Of a stretch of 64,000 nt of DNA, positions 17,750 to 26,957 are shown in pieces. The translations under genes and the position numbers were made by a program. Where the stretch lies: the NCBI RefSeq assembly GCF_034067285.1, contig NZ_CP139286.1:3286001-3350000 (forward strand). The letters are read 5' to 3'. This stretch comes from Acinetobacter pittii. GTDB lineage: Bacteria > Pseudomonadota > Gammaproteobacteria > Pseudomonadales > Moraxellaceae. The first letter of the stretch is position 1; each line of letters opens with the position of its first letter. The notes beneath the pieces were generated by a model that made no database searches, was not told where the DNA came from, and was given only the letters and a program-made list of their open reading frames with translations.

Positions 17750-18625
17750 ATGTCTGATTTACGCCAACGCTTTTATATAGAGAACTTTCCAGTACGTGGA
17801 GAAGTAGTTCATCTAGAAGAAGCCCTACAAACTATCTTAGCTCAACGTGACTATATGCCTGCTGTTAAAATTCTGCTAGGTGAAATGTTGAGTGCGACTG
17901 CATTACTTGCAAGTACACTAAAAATCAAAGGCCGTATCAGCTTGCAAATCCAGGCTAGCGGCACCTTCAAATGGGCGATGGCTGAATGTAACCATTTAGG
18001 GGAGGTTCGTGCTCTAGCGGACTATGAAACCGACCCTCGCTTTGCTGAAGCAACAGACAGCAGTACAGTTCTTGGCGCTCTCGTTAACCCAGTTTTATTT
18101 ATTAATATTGAACCGGAGTTTGGCGAACGTTATCAAGGGATTGTACCGCTTGATCAAGTGACTTTAGCGGGTTGCTTGATGCAGTATTACGATTTGTCTG
18201 CACAAATTCCAACGCGCATTGTGTTGGCAAGTACAGATAAGCGTTCTGGTGGTTTACTGATTCAACTCTTACCACGTCATGATGAAGAAGAGCAAAACTT
18301 GGTCGATGAAGATTTATGGCCACGTTTGACGATGTTAACTGAAACATTAAAAGCTGAAGAGCTTACCAATTTAGATGCCAACGAAATCTTATATCGTTTA
18401 TATAACGAAGAAGAAGTTCGTTTACCAGAAATTGAAGCATTAAAATTTGGTTGTACATGTTCAAAAGAACGTTGTGCAAATGCGCTGATTCAAATTGGTG
18501 TAGATGCTGTTCATGAAACCCTAGAAGAACAGAACCCGATTCGTATGGACTGTCAGTTCTGTAATACGCAATACACATTTACCGCTGAAGAAGCTTTAGC
18601 ATTATTTGGTGAACATTTAAGTTAA
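17750..18625 (+). CDS. hslO: Hsp33 redox-regulated chaperonin
   Basis: A 291-residue cytoplasmic holdase. The redox switch is intact: Cys235-x-Cys237 and Cys268-x-x-Cys271 with a 30-residue spacer, within the Hsp33 rule. These cysteines bind zinc when reduced and form disulfides on oxidative stress to activate the chaperone. There is one further cysteine at 242. Length matches E. coli Hsp33 (292). GGAG precedes the ATG by 8 nt. Monocistronic, closed by a strong terminator at 18641-18666. Confidence 0.97.
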   Translation: MSDLRQRFYIENFPVRGEVVHLEEALQTILAQRDYMPAVKILLGEMLSATALLASTLKIKGRISLQIQASGTFKWAMAECNHLGEVRALADYETDPRFAEATDSSTVLGALVNPVLFINIEPEFGERYQGIVPLDQVTLAGCLMQYYDLSAQIPTRIVLASTDKRSGGLLIQLLPRHDEEEQNLVDEDLWPRLTMLTETLKAEELTNLDANEILYRLYNEEEVRLPEIEALKFGCTCSKERCANALIQIGVDAVHETLEEQNPIRMDCQFCNTQYTFTAEEALALFGEHLS

Positions 18626-18640
18626 TATTTTAACTTTATA

Positions 18641-18666
18641 AAAAGGCGGTTACACCGCCTTTTTAT
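18641..18666 (+). terminator. Rho-independent terminator after hslO
   Basis: AGGCGGT-TAC-ACCGCCT with A4 before and T5 after; 16 bp beyond the hslO stop. Confidence 0.92.
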
Positions 18667-18762
18667 TTAGCTGTATTTTTTGATGATAATTTTCAATATG
18701 TTATTTTAAATAGGATAATATAAGGCTACTTTATAACCCAATAAATAAGATGCCTAAATACC

Positions 18763-19374
18763 ATGAATTATTTTGATTATTTTCTCTTTATTTTTAGCGT
18801 AGTTATTATGATTGCGACCCCTGGTCCTGTCATGATTTTAGTTGCAAGCGCTGGACTCAAAGGAGGCTATAAAAAAGCACTTGAAACAATTTTTGGTACG
18901 AACTTAGCCTCGCTTATTTTAATTTTTATTTCAGTACTCGTATTAAAAGGAGTGCTGAGTGTTAATGATAGTTATCTCAATATCATTCGGATTTTAGGTT
19001 GTCTATATATTGGTTATTTGGGTTTTAGTATTCTCAAAGAAGTGATTCAGGCTCCTCACCCTGAAGCAATACAAACCGTTTCCGCACAAAATGGCGGCTT
19101 TAAAAAAGGCTTTCTCGTCGGTATTTCGAACCCTAAAGATATTATCTTTTTCTCAGCTTTCTTTCCGCAATTCGTCTCTATTACCCCTCAGTTAAATTTA
19201 AGTTTAACCATACTTACCCTGACATGGATTGCTTTAGACTTCCTCACTTTATCTTTGGTTTATATCTTTTTCCGCCGTCTTTCTAACAGTCATTTATATC
19301 CCAAAATATTAGGTCTATGTGGTGTATTACTTTTACTGATTGCCCTTTATGGCTTGTATCAGAGCTTTATCTAA
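18763..19374 (+). CDS. LysE-family amino-acid/metabolite exporter
   Basis: A 203-residue membrane protein with about six hydrophobic segments. The N-terminal ATPGPVMILVASAGLKGGYKKAL is the LysE/RhtB signature (PGP in helix 1), and GISNPKDIIFFSAFFPQFV matches the central loop (NPK-FF--FPQF). Length fits RhtB-type exporters (~205). Substrate (homoserine, threonine, lysine or other) is not predictable by eye. It stands alone between hslO and cbpA; a weak hairpin (AGAGGTAT/ATACCTCT, 19381-19410) follows the stop. Confidence 0.9.
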   Translation: MNYFDYFLFIFSVVIMIATPGPVMILVASAGLKGGYKKALETIFGTNLASLILIFISVLVLKGVLSVNDSYLNIIRILGCLYIGYLGFSILKEVIQAPHPEAIQTVSAQNGGFKKGFLVGISNPKDIIFFSAFFPQFVSITPQLNLSLTILTLTWIALDFLTLSLVYIFFRRLSNSHLYPKILGLCGVLLLLIALYGLYQSFI

Positions 19375-19519
19375 TTCATTAGAGGTATGGGCTAATTTGT
19401 CTATACCTCTTCCTATTAATTTCATTTCGTAATAGAACAACTCTTATACAATCTAGCTTATTGAAACCTCTAAAAATCGTTTCATAATGAAATAAACAAC
19501 ACCATCGTGATAAAACATT

Positions 19520-20476
19520 ATGGCAAAAAATTATTATGAAGAATTAGGGGTTACACGCAAAGCCTCTGCTGATGAAATTAAAAAAGCTTATCGAAAATTA
19601 GCCCGTAAATATCATCCAGACATCAGCAAAGAAAAAGATGCAGAAGAAAAGATGCAGGCGATTAATGTTGCTTATGACACATTAAGTAATGCTGATAAAA
19701 AAGCCGAATATGACCAGATGTTAGATCACCCTCAAGGTTTTAATAATTTTGGTCAAGGTGCTGCACAAGGAGGCTTTGATGGAGCACAGTTTTATCGTCA
19801 AGGCTTTACAGGTGGTGAGCAAGCAGACTTTAGCGGTTTTGAAGATTTATTTGGTCGCTTTGGTGCAGGCTTTGGCGGTGGGCAACAACAATATCAAAGA
19901 CAACAACGTAGTTATCGCGGTGAAGATCAACATGCCAGCATAGAGGTTGATCTTGATATTGCCTATCACGGATCAACCCAACAGATTACCCTGCAAATCC
20001 CAACCATGAATGCTTATGGCGAGCCTGAAGTTCAACGCAAAACACTTCAAGTCAAAATACCAAAAGGTATGAAAGAAGGTCAGCAAATCCGCTTAACTGG
20101 ACAAGGCCAAAGTGGGATCAACGGTGGTGCAAACGGCGATCTTTATATTGAGATCCAGTATAAAGATACAGACCGTGTTCATGTCGAAGGCAGTGATGTG
20201 TATTTGACTGTAGATGTAACTCCATGGGAAGCAGCATTAGGCCAAGGTATTGAAGTAAAAACACCAGCAGGGCCTTTAAATGTCAATTTACCTAAAAATG
20301 CAAAACAAGGACAACAGCTACGTTTAAAAGACAAAGGGATACCAAATAAAACGCCAGGGCATCTGTATTTAATTTTAAATATTGTATTCCCCCCTGCAAA
20401 TTCTGAAAAAGAAAAAGAAGCGTATCAGCAATTGGCAGAAGCCTTTGCTTCATTCGAACCTCGTTCATCTCATTAG
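19520..20476 (+). CDS. cbpA: Curved DNA-binding DnaJ-type co-chaperone CbpA
   Basis: A 318-residue class II J-protein. The J domain is at residues 1-70 with HPD at 32-34, then a G/F-rich linker (~78-125), then two C-terminal substrate-binding beta domains (~135-310). There is no cysteine-rich zinc domain, which separates it from DnaJ. It stimulates DnaK and, in E. coli, binds curved DNA. Length is close to E. coli CbpA (306). The next gene encodes its modulator CbpM, 11 bp downstream, so they form an operon. Confidence 0.94.
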   Translation: MAKNYYEELGVTRKASADEIKKAYRKLARKYHPDISKEKDAEEKMQAINVAYDTLSNADKKAEYDQMLDHPQGFNNFGQGAAQGGFDGAQFYRQGFTGGEQADFSGFEDLFGRFGAGFGGGQQQYQRQQRSYRGEDQHASIEVDLDIAYHGSTQQITLQIPTMNAYGEPEVQRKTLQVKIPKGMKEGQQIRLTGQGQSGINGGANGDLYIEIQYKDTDRVHVEGSDVYLTVDVTPWEAALGQGIEVKTPAGPLNVNLPKNAKQGQQLRLKDKGIPNKTPGHLYLILNIVFPPANSEKEKEAYQQLAEAFASFEPRSSH

Positions 20477-20487
20477 GGAGCAAGATC

Positions 20488-20817
20488 ATGACAACCATTC
20501 ACTATCGAGAAATTGTATATGACGGCCATACCTTTAGTGCAGAGGTCGTTGATGAACAATCTACATTTGACCTACAACAATTTGCTCAAGCTTGTGGCCA
20601 AAGTCCTGACTGGATTCTTCAGCTTATTGAATATGATATTTTATCAGTCGAGAACACACCTGAAGCACATCAGTTTATGGGCGAAGATGTCGCACGTGCT
20701 CGTAAAGCTTATCGTCTGCAACGTGACTTTGACGCAAGTTTAGCAGCAGTTGCGGTAATGTTAGATTTGATTGATGAAGTACAACAACTTAGAAAACAGT
20801 TGAAGCATTTTCATTGA
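20488..20817 (+). CDS. cbpM: Chaperone modulator CbpM
   Basis: A 109-residue MerR-like (winged-helix) protein of the CbpM family: FAQACGQSPDWILQLIEYDIL early, ARKAYRLQRDFDASLAAVAVMLDLIDEVQQLRKQL at the end. In E. coli CbpM binds the J domain of CbpA and inhibits both its DnaK and DNA activities. GGGAG lies before the ATG. Position 11 bp after cbpA supports the call. A repeat-like segment follows the stop codon. Confidence 0.9.
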   Translation: MTTIHYREIVYDGHTFSAEVVDEQSTFDLQQFAQACGQSPDWILQLIEYDILSVENTPEAHQFMGEDVARARKAYRLQRDFDASLAAVAVMLDLIDEVQQLRKQLKHFH

Positions 20818-20866
20818 GTTTTATTCTTCTAAATAACCATTCAAACATGCATAAACTAAGGTGATG

Positions 20867-20958
20867 GGTGGCAGGGATGCCGCCTTTTGGACTGCGGTAA
20901 CATGGATGTACCGTCAGTCCAATAAAGGGTTTTGTTACTTTTGCCCAGTCAAAAGTAA
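20867..20958. repeat. Triple-hairpin intergenic repeat
   Basis: Three stem-loops in 92 bp. First, GGTGGC/GCCGCC (20867-20884). Second, GGACTG-CGGTA with TACCG-T-CAGTCC (20889-20920). Third, a perfect 9-bp stem TTACTTTTG/CAAAAGTAA (20935-20958). GC-rich compared with its surroundings. From memory, similar segments are interspersed between genes in Acinetobacter and other gammaproteobacteria; it looks like a non-coding mobile repeat rather than a gene. Confidence 0.65.
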
Positions 20959-21046
20959 GGATAAGCCTATACAAAAAACATCTAATTCATCCTTAAATTT
21001 GAGGCAGTACTAACAACTCAAATTTACTGATTTTTGAAAATTCCTA

Positions 21047-22258
21047 TTACTTTAACCGAGTAATCTTCTCCACTTCCTTCAAAGTCTGCTTAATCGGTTC
21101 ATATTCCAAAAACCAAAACAAATTCATCCGATTTTGACGATGCTGTTGAGCCAATAAATCAATCACACTTTTTTCACCACGCCCAACTAGATGTTGTCGA
21201 TAAAAATAGTACAAAAGCAAAATCGTGCTCAGTAGCATCACCCCTAACATTATCCAGAAACCAACTGGCGATTTAAGACCAGGAATAAACTCAAAGTTCA
21301 TTCCATAAATACCTGTTAAAAGGGTAAGCGGTGCAAAAACTGCGGTGATAATTGCCAAAATCCGCATGTTTTCATTGGTCTGGTTTGCAATCGCTGAAAA
21401 ATGCAAATCAATTGCTGATTGAATTGCGCTGCGTAATCGCAAAGTATGTTTTTGGATACGCTCAACATGACTCATCAAATCATTTAATCGGACCAATAAA
21501 ATATCTTGAGAATTACGAATATGACTACCAACTACATGATGGTAATTTTCTACAATTTCATCTCGGAATTCTTGTAAGGTTTCGATTTGCTCTTCGCATA
21601 AATTTTCAACCTGTTGAAAGGCCATATTTTCATGAAATAGTTGGTGCCATTGTTTGAAACGGCGATTTCCCTGCAGTAATTGTTGCTGCCAATGCTCAAC
21701 CCTTCTGGTCAATGGTGAGCGAATATCAAGATAGCCATCTACCATACTATTTAAAAGTCGCAACGATAAATCGACTGGTGAATTTGGCAGTTTACGGGTC
21801 TTATTTTGCTCTTCTAAAGTTTTACATAAAATATTTTCGAGACGTTGAATGTAGTTTTCAATCGACTTATTGCCCTGCTCACGCACGCTAATCAGTACAT
21901 CAGGCGTCAAGATAAAACTGATGGGTGTCGTCGCTAATCCAAAAACACTATCTTGGGATTCAGCATGTTTAATTTCATCATCAGGTGTAACCAGCTTTTT
22001 AAAAATGAGCAGGTCATATTCTTCAAGGGTATCAAATGCACAGGGATGTTCAATATTGGCAATATCCCGCATATGAAATTCATTAATCACCACGCCTGAA
22101 AGCTGTTGAATCTTTTGTTGCCATTCTTCGTTATGGTTCACCACATCCGTTCTGACACTATCAATCCAAAAAAACTCCAGAACATGTTCACTATGCTGTT
22201 CACGGCTTAAAAAGACATAGCCGTCAGCTTGATGGCGATAAAAGTAATAAACCTGCAT
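21047..22258 (-). CDS. CorA-family divalent metal transporter
   Basis: A 403-residue protein of the CorA/ZntB (2-TM-GxN) family. The long N-terminal cytoplasmic domain ends in a helical stalk, then TM1 with the signature YGMN (Gly319-Met320-Asn321) and TM2 at about 333-353. The GMN favours Mg2+ (or Co2+/Ni2+) transport. Oddly, about 49 residues follow TM2, including a basic stretch and KQTLKEVEKITRLK; most CorA proteins end a few residues after TM2. It lies downstream of pnp but beyond that gene's terminator, so it is probably transcribed separately. Confidence 0.88.
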   Translation of the reverse strand: MQVYYFYRHQADGYVFLSREQHSEHVLEFFWIDSVRTDVVNHNEEWQQKIQQLSGVVINEFHMRDIANIEHPCAFDTLEEYDLLIFKKLVTPDDEIKHAESQDSVFGLATTPISFILTPDVLISVREQGNKSIENYIQRLENILCKTLEEQNKTRKLPNSPVDLSLRLLNSMVDGYLDIRSPLTRRVEHWQQQLLQGNRRFKQWHQLFHENMAFQQVENLCEEQIETLQEFRDEIVENYHHVVGSHIRNSQDILLVRLNDLMSHVERIQKHTLRLRSAIQSAIDLHFSAIANQTNENMRILAIITAVFAPLTLLTGIYGMNFEFIPGLKSPVGFWIMLGVMLLSTILLLYYFYRQHLVGRGEKSVIDLLAQQHRQNRMNLFWFLEYEPIKQTLKEVEKITRLK

Positions 22259-22298
22259 ACCACAATGATCTGTTTTTGTATTACTTGCATCATGCCAT

Positions 22299-22328
22299 AA
22301 AAAAAGTCCGCATCAAGCGGACTTTTTC
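22299..22328 (-). terminator. Rho-independent terminator after pnp
   Basis: AAAAAGTCCG-CATCAAG-CGGACTTTTT: a strong 10-bp stem with T5 on the minus strand, 16 bp beyond the pnp stop. Confidence 0.92.
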
Positions 22329-22343
22329 ATGTCACTAGAACAA

Positions 22344-24437
22344 TTATGCTTGTTCAATGTCTTTCATAGTCAATTTGATACGACCACGATTATCAACATC
22401 AGCAACCTGTACTTTCACTTCCTGACCTTCTTTAAGAACATCAGTTACGTTCGCAATACGTTCATTTGAAATTTGCGAAATGTGAAGAAGACCATCAGTA
22501 CCCGGCATGATGTTTACAAACGCACCGAATTCTACAATACGGATTACTTTACCGTCATAGATCTTACCTGGTTCAACTTCAGCAGTAATCGCTTGAATCT
22601 TAGCAATTGCAGCTTTAGCAGCAGCTTTAGTTTCACCAAATACGCGTACTGTACCGTTGTCTTCGATATCAATTGCAGCTTTAGTTTCTTCGGTAATTTG
22701 ACGGATAGTCGCGCCGCCTTTACCAATAACGTCACGGATCTTGTCTGGGTTAATGTTAATTACTTCAAACGTCGGTGCATGAGCACTGATTTCAGCACGA
22801 GCACGTGAAATGACTTTGTTCATTTCATTGAGGATGTGCATACGACCAGCAAATGCTTGGTTTAATGCAACTTCCATGATTTCTTCGGTAATACCTTCAA
22901 TCTTGATGTCCATTTGAAGTGCAGTAATACCGTTTGCAGAACCTGCTACTTTAAAGTCCATATCACCTAAGTGATCTTCATCACCCAAGATGTCAGAAAG
23001 TACTGCGAAACGCTCGCCTTCTTTCACTAAGCCCATTGCAATACCAGCAACTGGTGCTTTAAGCGGAACACCTGCATCCATAAGTGATAATGAAGCACCA
23101 CATACAGAAGCCATTGAAGATGAACCGTTAGATTCAGTAATATCAGATACAATACGAATCACGTACGGGAAGCGGTCAGCAGCAGGAAGAACAGCTTGAA
23201 CACCACGACGCGCTAAACGACCGTGACCAATTTCACGACGCTTAGGACCAGATTCACGGCCCGTTTCACCTACAGAGTATGCAGGGAAGTTATAGTGCAA
23301 CATGAAGTTATCAGTTTTAGTACCAGCAAGGGTATCAACCATTAACGCATCACGTGTATTACCCAAAGTTGTTGTTACCAACGCCTGAGTTTCACCACGT
23401 GTAAATAATGCAGAACCGTGTGCACGGTCTAATACGCCAACTTGAACATCGATACCACGAACAGTTTTTGTATCACGACCATCAATACGTGGCTTACCTG
23501 ACAAGATGTTGTCACGTACTGTACGGTATTTAAGGTCTTCGAATAATTCATTTACTTCATCAGCAATACCAGTTTCGTCATTTTCTGGAACGAACTGAGC
23601 TACAGCTTCTGCATAAAGTGCATCAAGTGCTGCATAACGGTCTTGTTTAACCGCAATTGTATATGCTTCAGAAATTTTAGCTTCGAAAGCTGCTTTTAAT
23701 TGCTCAAGAAGCGCTTCGTTTTTAGTTGGAGCAACCCAAGTTGATTCAACAGCACCAGCAGCGGCAGCAAATTCTTTAATCGCTTGAATTGCAATTTGCA
23801 TTTCGTCATGACCGAATAGCACAGCACCAAGCATTTGGTCTTCTGAAAGTTCTTTCGCTTCAGATTCAACCATCAATACAGCAGATTCTGTACCTGCAAC
23901 CACAAGGTCAAGGTCACTTTCTTTTAACTGTTCGAAGTTCGGGTTAAGAACATATTCACCGTTGATTAAACCAACACGTGCACCACCAATTGGGCCACGG
24001 AAAGGAGTACCGGCAATAGACAATGCTGCTGATGTACCAAGCATTGCTGCAATGTCAGCATCCATAGTTTTGTCAGAAGAAACAACAGTTGCTGTTACTT
24101 GAATTTCGTTGAAGTAACCTTCTGGGAACAACGGACGAATTGGACGGTCAATAAGACGTGAAATTAACGTTTCAGCTTCAGAAGCACGGCCTTCACGCTT
24201 ACCGTAACCACCAGGGATACGACCAGCTGCATATTGTTTTTCTTGATAGTTAACTGTTAACGGGAAAAAGTCTTGACCCGCTTTTGCTTTAGGTTGAGCA
24301 ACAACTGCAACTAAAACAGTTACGCCACCCATAGTGATTAAAACTGTGTTTGCTTGACGTGCAACGCGACCCGTTTCTAAAACGACTTGATGTTGACCGA
24401 ATTGGAATTCTTTACGAACGATATTAAACATTGACAT
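22344..24437 (-). CDS. pnp: Polynucleotide phosphorylase
   Basis: A 697-residue 3'-5' phosphorolytic exoribonuclease of RNA decay (degradosome). There are two RNase PH domains, one starting at residue ~10 and one at ~310 ([15 protein letters not shown]). A KH domain follows near 553 ([20 protein letters not shown]) and an S1 domain near 620 ([33 protein letters not shown]). Length fits E. coli PNPase (711). It follows rpsO on the minus strand as in most bacteria; a hairpin lies in the intervening 250 bp. Ends in a strong terminator. Confidence 0.98.
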   Translation of the reverse strand: MSMFNIVRKEFQFGQHQVVLETGRVARQANTVLITMGGVTVLVAVVAQPKAKAGQDFFPLTVNYQEKQYAAGRIPGGYGKREGRASEAETLISRLIDRPIRPLFPEGYFNEIQVTATVVSSDKTMDADIAAMLGTSAALSIAGTPFRGPIGGARVGLINGEYVLNPNFEQLKESDLDLVVAGTESAVLMVESEAKELSEDQMLGAVLFGHDEMQIAIQAIKEFAAAAGAVESTWVAPTKNEALLEQLKAAFEAKISEAYTIAVKQDRYAALDALYAEAVAQFVPENDETGIADEVNELFEDLKYRTVRDNILSGKPRIDGRDTKTVRGIDVQVGVLDRAHGSALFTRGETQALVTTTLGNTRDALMVDTLAGTKTDNFMLHYNFPAYSVGETGRESGPKRREIGHGRLARRGVQAVLPAADRFPYVIRIVSDITESNGSSSMASVCGASLSLMDAGVPLKAPVAGIAMGLVKEGERFAVLSDILGDEDHLGDMDFKVAGSANGITALQMDIKIEGITEEIMEVALNQAFAGRMHILNEMNKVISRARAEISAHAPTFEVININPDKIRDVIGKGGATIRQITEETKAAIDIEDNGTVRVFGETKAAAKAAIAKIQAITAEVEPGKIYDGKVIRIVEFGAFVNIMPGTDGLLHISQISNERIANVTDVLKEGQEVKVQVADVDNRGRIKLTMKDIEQA

Positions 24438-24569
24438 GTATTGTATTTTCCTAATTTTATTCTAGTGAGACCCCTAAGGTTTGGCATTCAGACTACACCG
24501 ATTGGTAGATAAATGACAAAGCTTAGAAGCCATCACACTAGATCAATTATTTAAAAAAGTTAAACGCAA

Positions 24570-24596
24570 AGAAGGAGCGCACAAGCGCCCCTTCTA
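24570..24596 (-). other. Hairpin in the rpsO-pnp intergenic region
   Basis: On the minus strand AGAAGGGGCGC, loop TTGT, GCGCTCCTTCT, with one A-C mismatch and only a weak T-run after it. In E. coli the pnp leader is cut by RNase III at a hairpin between rpsO and pnp and PNPase represses itself there; this structure is the natural candidate. It may also be a leaky rpsO terminator. Confidence 0.6.
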
Positions 24597-24687
24597 AAAA
24601 TCACTTAACCTAACATTAAGTGAAACTCTCTTTTCAGCGATAAAGCATTGCGACATGCGAAATAGCGAAAACAAAGTGAAAATCGAA

Positions 24688-24957
24688 TTAACGACGTAAA
24701 CCTAAAGCACCGATCAAAGCAGTGTAACGACCGTGGTCTTTACCATTTAAGTAGTCGAGCAATTTACGACGTTGGTTAACCATACGGATCAAACCACGAC
24801 GGCTGTGGTGGTCGTGTTTGTGAGCTTTGAAGTGACCTTGTAAATCATTGATTTGAGCAGTCAATAAAGCTACTTGTACTTCTGGTGAACCAGTGTCATT
24901 TTCAGCGCGAGCAAATTTAGCAATGATCTCTGCGCGGTCTGCATTAGTTAAAGCCAT
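24688..24957 (-). CDS. rpsO: 30S ribosomal protein S15
   Basis: An 89-residue S15, exactly the bacterial length. The rRNA-binding signature is seen in [28 protein letters not shown]15 binds 16S rRNA early in 30S assembly and bridges to 23S rRNA. GGAG lies 8 nt before the ATG (minus strand). Followed by pnp in the conserved order; a leader of ~200 bp separates it from the divergent serine hydrolase gene. Confidence 0.99.
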   Translation of the reverse strand: MALTNADRAEIIAKFARAENDTGSPEVQVALLTAQINDLQGHFKAHKHDHHSRRGLIRMVNQRRKLLDYLNGKDHGRYTALIGALGLRR

Positions 24958-25167
24958 TCGATTTCTCCGAGATGCTTAAAAAAGTAAACGATATGAATCA
25001 GTTGAGGCAACTGACTGCCGTGCATCACTACAGCAAGTCGCCTATTTTAAGGTATCTATAGGTGGATTGCAAAATAGTTTTCAGTAACTTGTCATTTTAG
25101 ACACTGACATCAGGTCCTTAACCCTGCACACTAGCCTTGAATAAAAAGAAAGAAGCGCGAGGGACGT

Positions 25168-26466
25168 GTGAAAATTTTTTCAACCAACACTTGTCCAGTA
25201 CCGGACAATATTGAGCAAGTCATTCGACAAAAAGACGAAGTTGCTGCTGAACAGGGTGGAATGAGTGAGCATCAGATTCAAAAAATCTGGAAAAGTATAG
25301 AAGCACTGTATAAAACCGGAAACTATCCACTCATTACCTTCTGTTTACGCAGGCAAGGTAAAATTTTGCTCAATAGAAGCATTGGATATGCCCAAGGGAA
25401 CTCTCCGGCAGGTCTTCAAGAAAATGCGCTGATTGCAACCCCAGATACCCCTGTTTGCCTATTTTCAGCATCGAAGATGATCACAGCCATGTTGATTCAT
25501 CTATTAGATGAAAAAGGTGAAATCAATTTGCTCGACCCCGTGAGTTATTACATTCCAGAATATGGTGTCAATGGTAAGCGCCGTGCAACGATCTTTCATT
25601 TATTGGCACATCGCGGTGGTATTCCCTATATTGAAGGCGATGTCACCCCAGAATTATTATTTGATAAAGACGAAATTTTAAAACGTTTATATGCTGCTCG
25701 ACCTGTTTCTCCCGCTGGCAATCATCTTGCCTATCATGCGGTTACGGCAGGTTACATTTTAGGAGAAGTCATTGAACGGGTGACTGGGCAAGACTTACGT
25801 GAATTTGTACATCAAACTATCGAAAAGCCGATGGGAATGCCTTATTTCAACTATGGATTGAAACCAGAATATCGTTCAGAAGTCGCCTTAAACTGTGCAA
25901 CAGGTCTGCACCCTCGCCTTGGTACCGATCATTATCTGAATCATGTTTTAGGTGGCGGTTTGCAACTTGCAGTTGATGTGACGAACGATAGTCGCTTTAT
26001 GGACACTATTTGCCCAGCCGGCAATATCTACACCAGTGCAGAACAAGCTGGCCGCTTCTTTGAAATGCTTTTAAGTGGTGGAAGCTATGGCGGTCAGCAA
26101 ATCTTCAGTGAAAAAACTATTTTCAGAGCGACTCTTCCCACTACTGGCGTTAATATTGACCGTACGTTATTAATTCCAATGCGCTATGCTTTAGGACCAA
26201 TGTTAGGCAGCAACCCTGTCGGCCTTTTTGGTCCAATGACAGGACAAGCATTTGGCCATTTAGGGTTTTCTAATATCTTATGCTGGGCTGACCCTGAAAG
26301 AGATATCAGTGTTTCCCTATTAACAACAGGTAAATCTGTAGTGGGTACTCACCTGCCTGCTTTAGCTAAAGTTCTCTATCAAATCTCAGCACAATGTCCG
26401 CGTATATCGAGAGATCAACGCCGTTCTTTATTTGGTAGCGACTCTCATGAGACTGACTTAGTGTAG
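25168..26466 (+). CDS. Serine hydrolase (beta-lactamase-related/esterase family)
   Basis: A 432-residue protein with the penicillin-binding/class C beta-lactamase-like fold. The catalytic SxxK is Ser100-Ala-Ser-Lys103, and the second motif is Tyr189-His-Ala in LAYHAVTAGYILGEVIERVTG, where Y-x-N is usual. There is no signal peptide, so it is probably cytoplasmic, which argues for an EstB-type esterase rather than a beta-lactamase. Start GTG at 25168 has GAGGG just upstream. The substrate is unknown. Followed by a terminator. Confidence 0.85.
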   Translation: MKIFSTNTCPVPDNIEQVIRQKDEVAAEQGGMSEHQIQKIWKSIEALYKTGNYPLITFCLRRQGKILLNRSIGYAQGNSPAGLQENALIATPDTPVCLFSASKMITAMLIHLLDEKGEINLLDPVSYYIPEYGVNGKRRATIFHLLAHRGGIPYIEGDVTPELLFDKDEILKRLYAARPVSPAGNHLAYHAVTAGYILGEVIERVTGQDLREFVHQTIEKPMGMPYFNYGLKPEYRSEVALNCATGLHPRLGTDHYLNHVLGGGLQLAVDVTNDSRFMDTICPAGNIYTSAEQAGRFFEMLLSGGSYGGQQIFSEKTIFRATLPTTGVNIDRTLLIPMRYALGPMLGSNPVGLFGPMTGQAFGHLGFSNILCWADPERDISVSLLTTGKSVVGTHLPALAKVLYQISAQCPRISRDQRRSLFGSDSHETDLV

Positions 26467-26475
26467 AAGCAAATA

Positions 26476-26505
26476 AAAAACCCAAGCATTTCTGCTTGGG
26501 TTTTT
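26476..26505. terminator. Bidirectional terminator
   Basis: AAAAACCCAAGCA-TTTC-TGCTTGGGTTTTT; near-perfect stem with T5 on both strands. Ends the serine hydrolase transcript and could also end a minus-strand transcript from 26690-26510. Confidence 0.93.
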
Positions 26506-26689
26506 GGCGCTGTAGTTTTTGTTTATCGTGTTATTACTGTTTTTATTGTCGTTGGTGAGATGCTAGTCACATCCTTCTTGTTGTTTTAACTCACTTCCGT
26601 TGTTTTTGTTTCTATTTCCTTATGTGATGTATTGTGACATATCCAATTATGAAGAAAAGTAGTATTTTTCTTATCATCATGTAAGTAAA
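26506..26689. other. AT-rich gene-free stretch
   Basis: No open reading frame with a ribosome site on either strand. On the minus strand it runs from two operator-like repeats toward a good terminator, so a small RNA is conceivable, but no convincing promoter was found. Confidence 0.4.
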
Positions 26690-26761
26690 AACGTACAGGT
26701 CTGTCTAATATTTGGCAAATGGCTCCTTTTAACATTTAACGTACAGTTCTGTATAACATTT
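26690..26761. promoter_or_regulatory. Pair of palindromic operator-like repeats with embedded promoter
   Basis: Two near-identical 24-bp units at 26690-26713 and 26738-26761, 48 bp apart (AACGTACAGnTCTGTnTAAn). The second holds a perfect palindrome TACAG-TT-CTGTA (26742-26753). A plus-strand promoter TTAACA (26729-26734), 17-bp spacer, TATAAC (26752-26757) overlaps it, so a bound repressor would block transcription. TetR-type operator by form; the regulator is not in this window. Downstream on the plus strand is only a 12-codon frame at 26784-26822 with a poorly spaced AGGA. Confidence 0.5.
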
Positions 26762-26915
26762 AACTTAACAATTCACAGGAAAAATGCCTGTTTTAAAAAC
26801 ATATTACAGAAAAATATATTGATATTATTGATTTAAATCTTTACAAGAAAACATCGTGCAGATGACGCTAAAAGCGAAGTTTTGTCATACTTTTTGAAAG
26901 GCCGTGAAATTTAGA

Positions 26916-26957
26916 ATATAAAAAAGCCCTGTAGTCTCTCCCAAAACTACAAGGCTT
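26916..26957 (-). terminator. Rho-independent terminator downstream of recD
   Basis: Minus strand: a 12-bp stem with one mismatch formed by 26924-26935 and 26946-26957, a 10-nt loop, then T6. Lies 211 bp beyond the recD stop codon. Confidence 0.88.

Noticed and set aside
20789..20974. 61-aa minus-strand frame after cbpM
   Set aside because: Runs through the triple-hairpin repeat, has no ribosome site, and resembles the false small proteins often called from this kind of repeat.
22473..22808. 111-aa frame antisense to pnp
   Set aside because: Low-complexity Phe/Asn/Ser composition created by the opposite strand of a strongly biased coding gene.
25168..26466. Chromosomal beta-lactamase
   Set aside because: SxxK and a Tyr motif exist, but there is no signal peptide and the second motif is Y-H-A; an esterase-type serine hydrolase is more likely.
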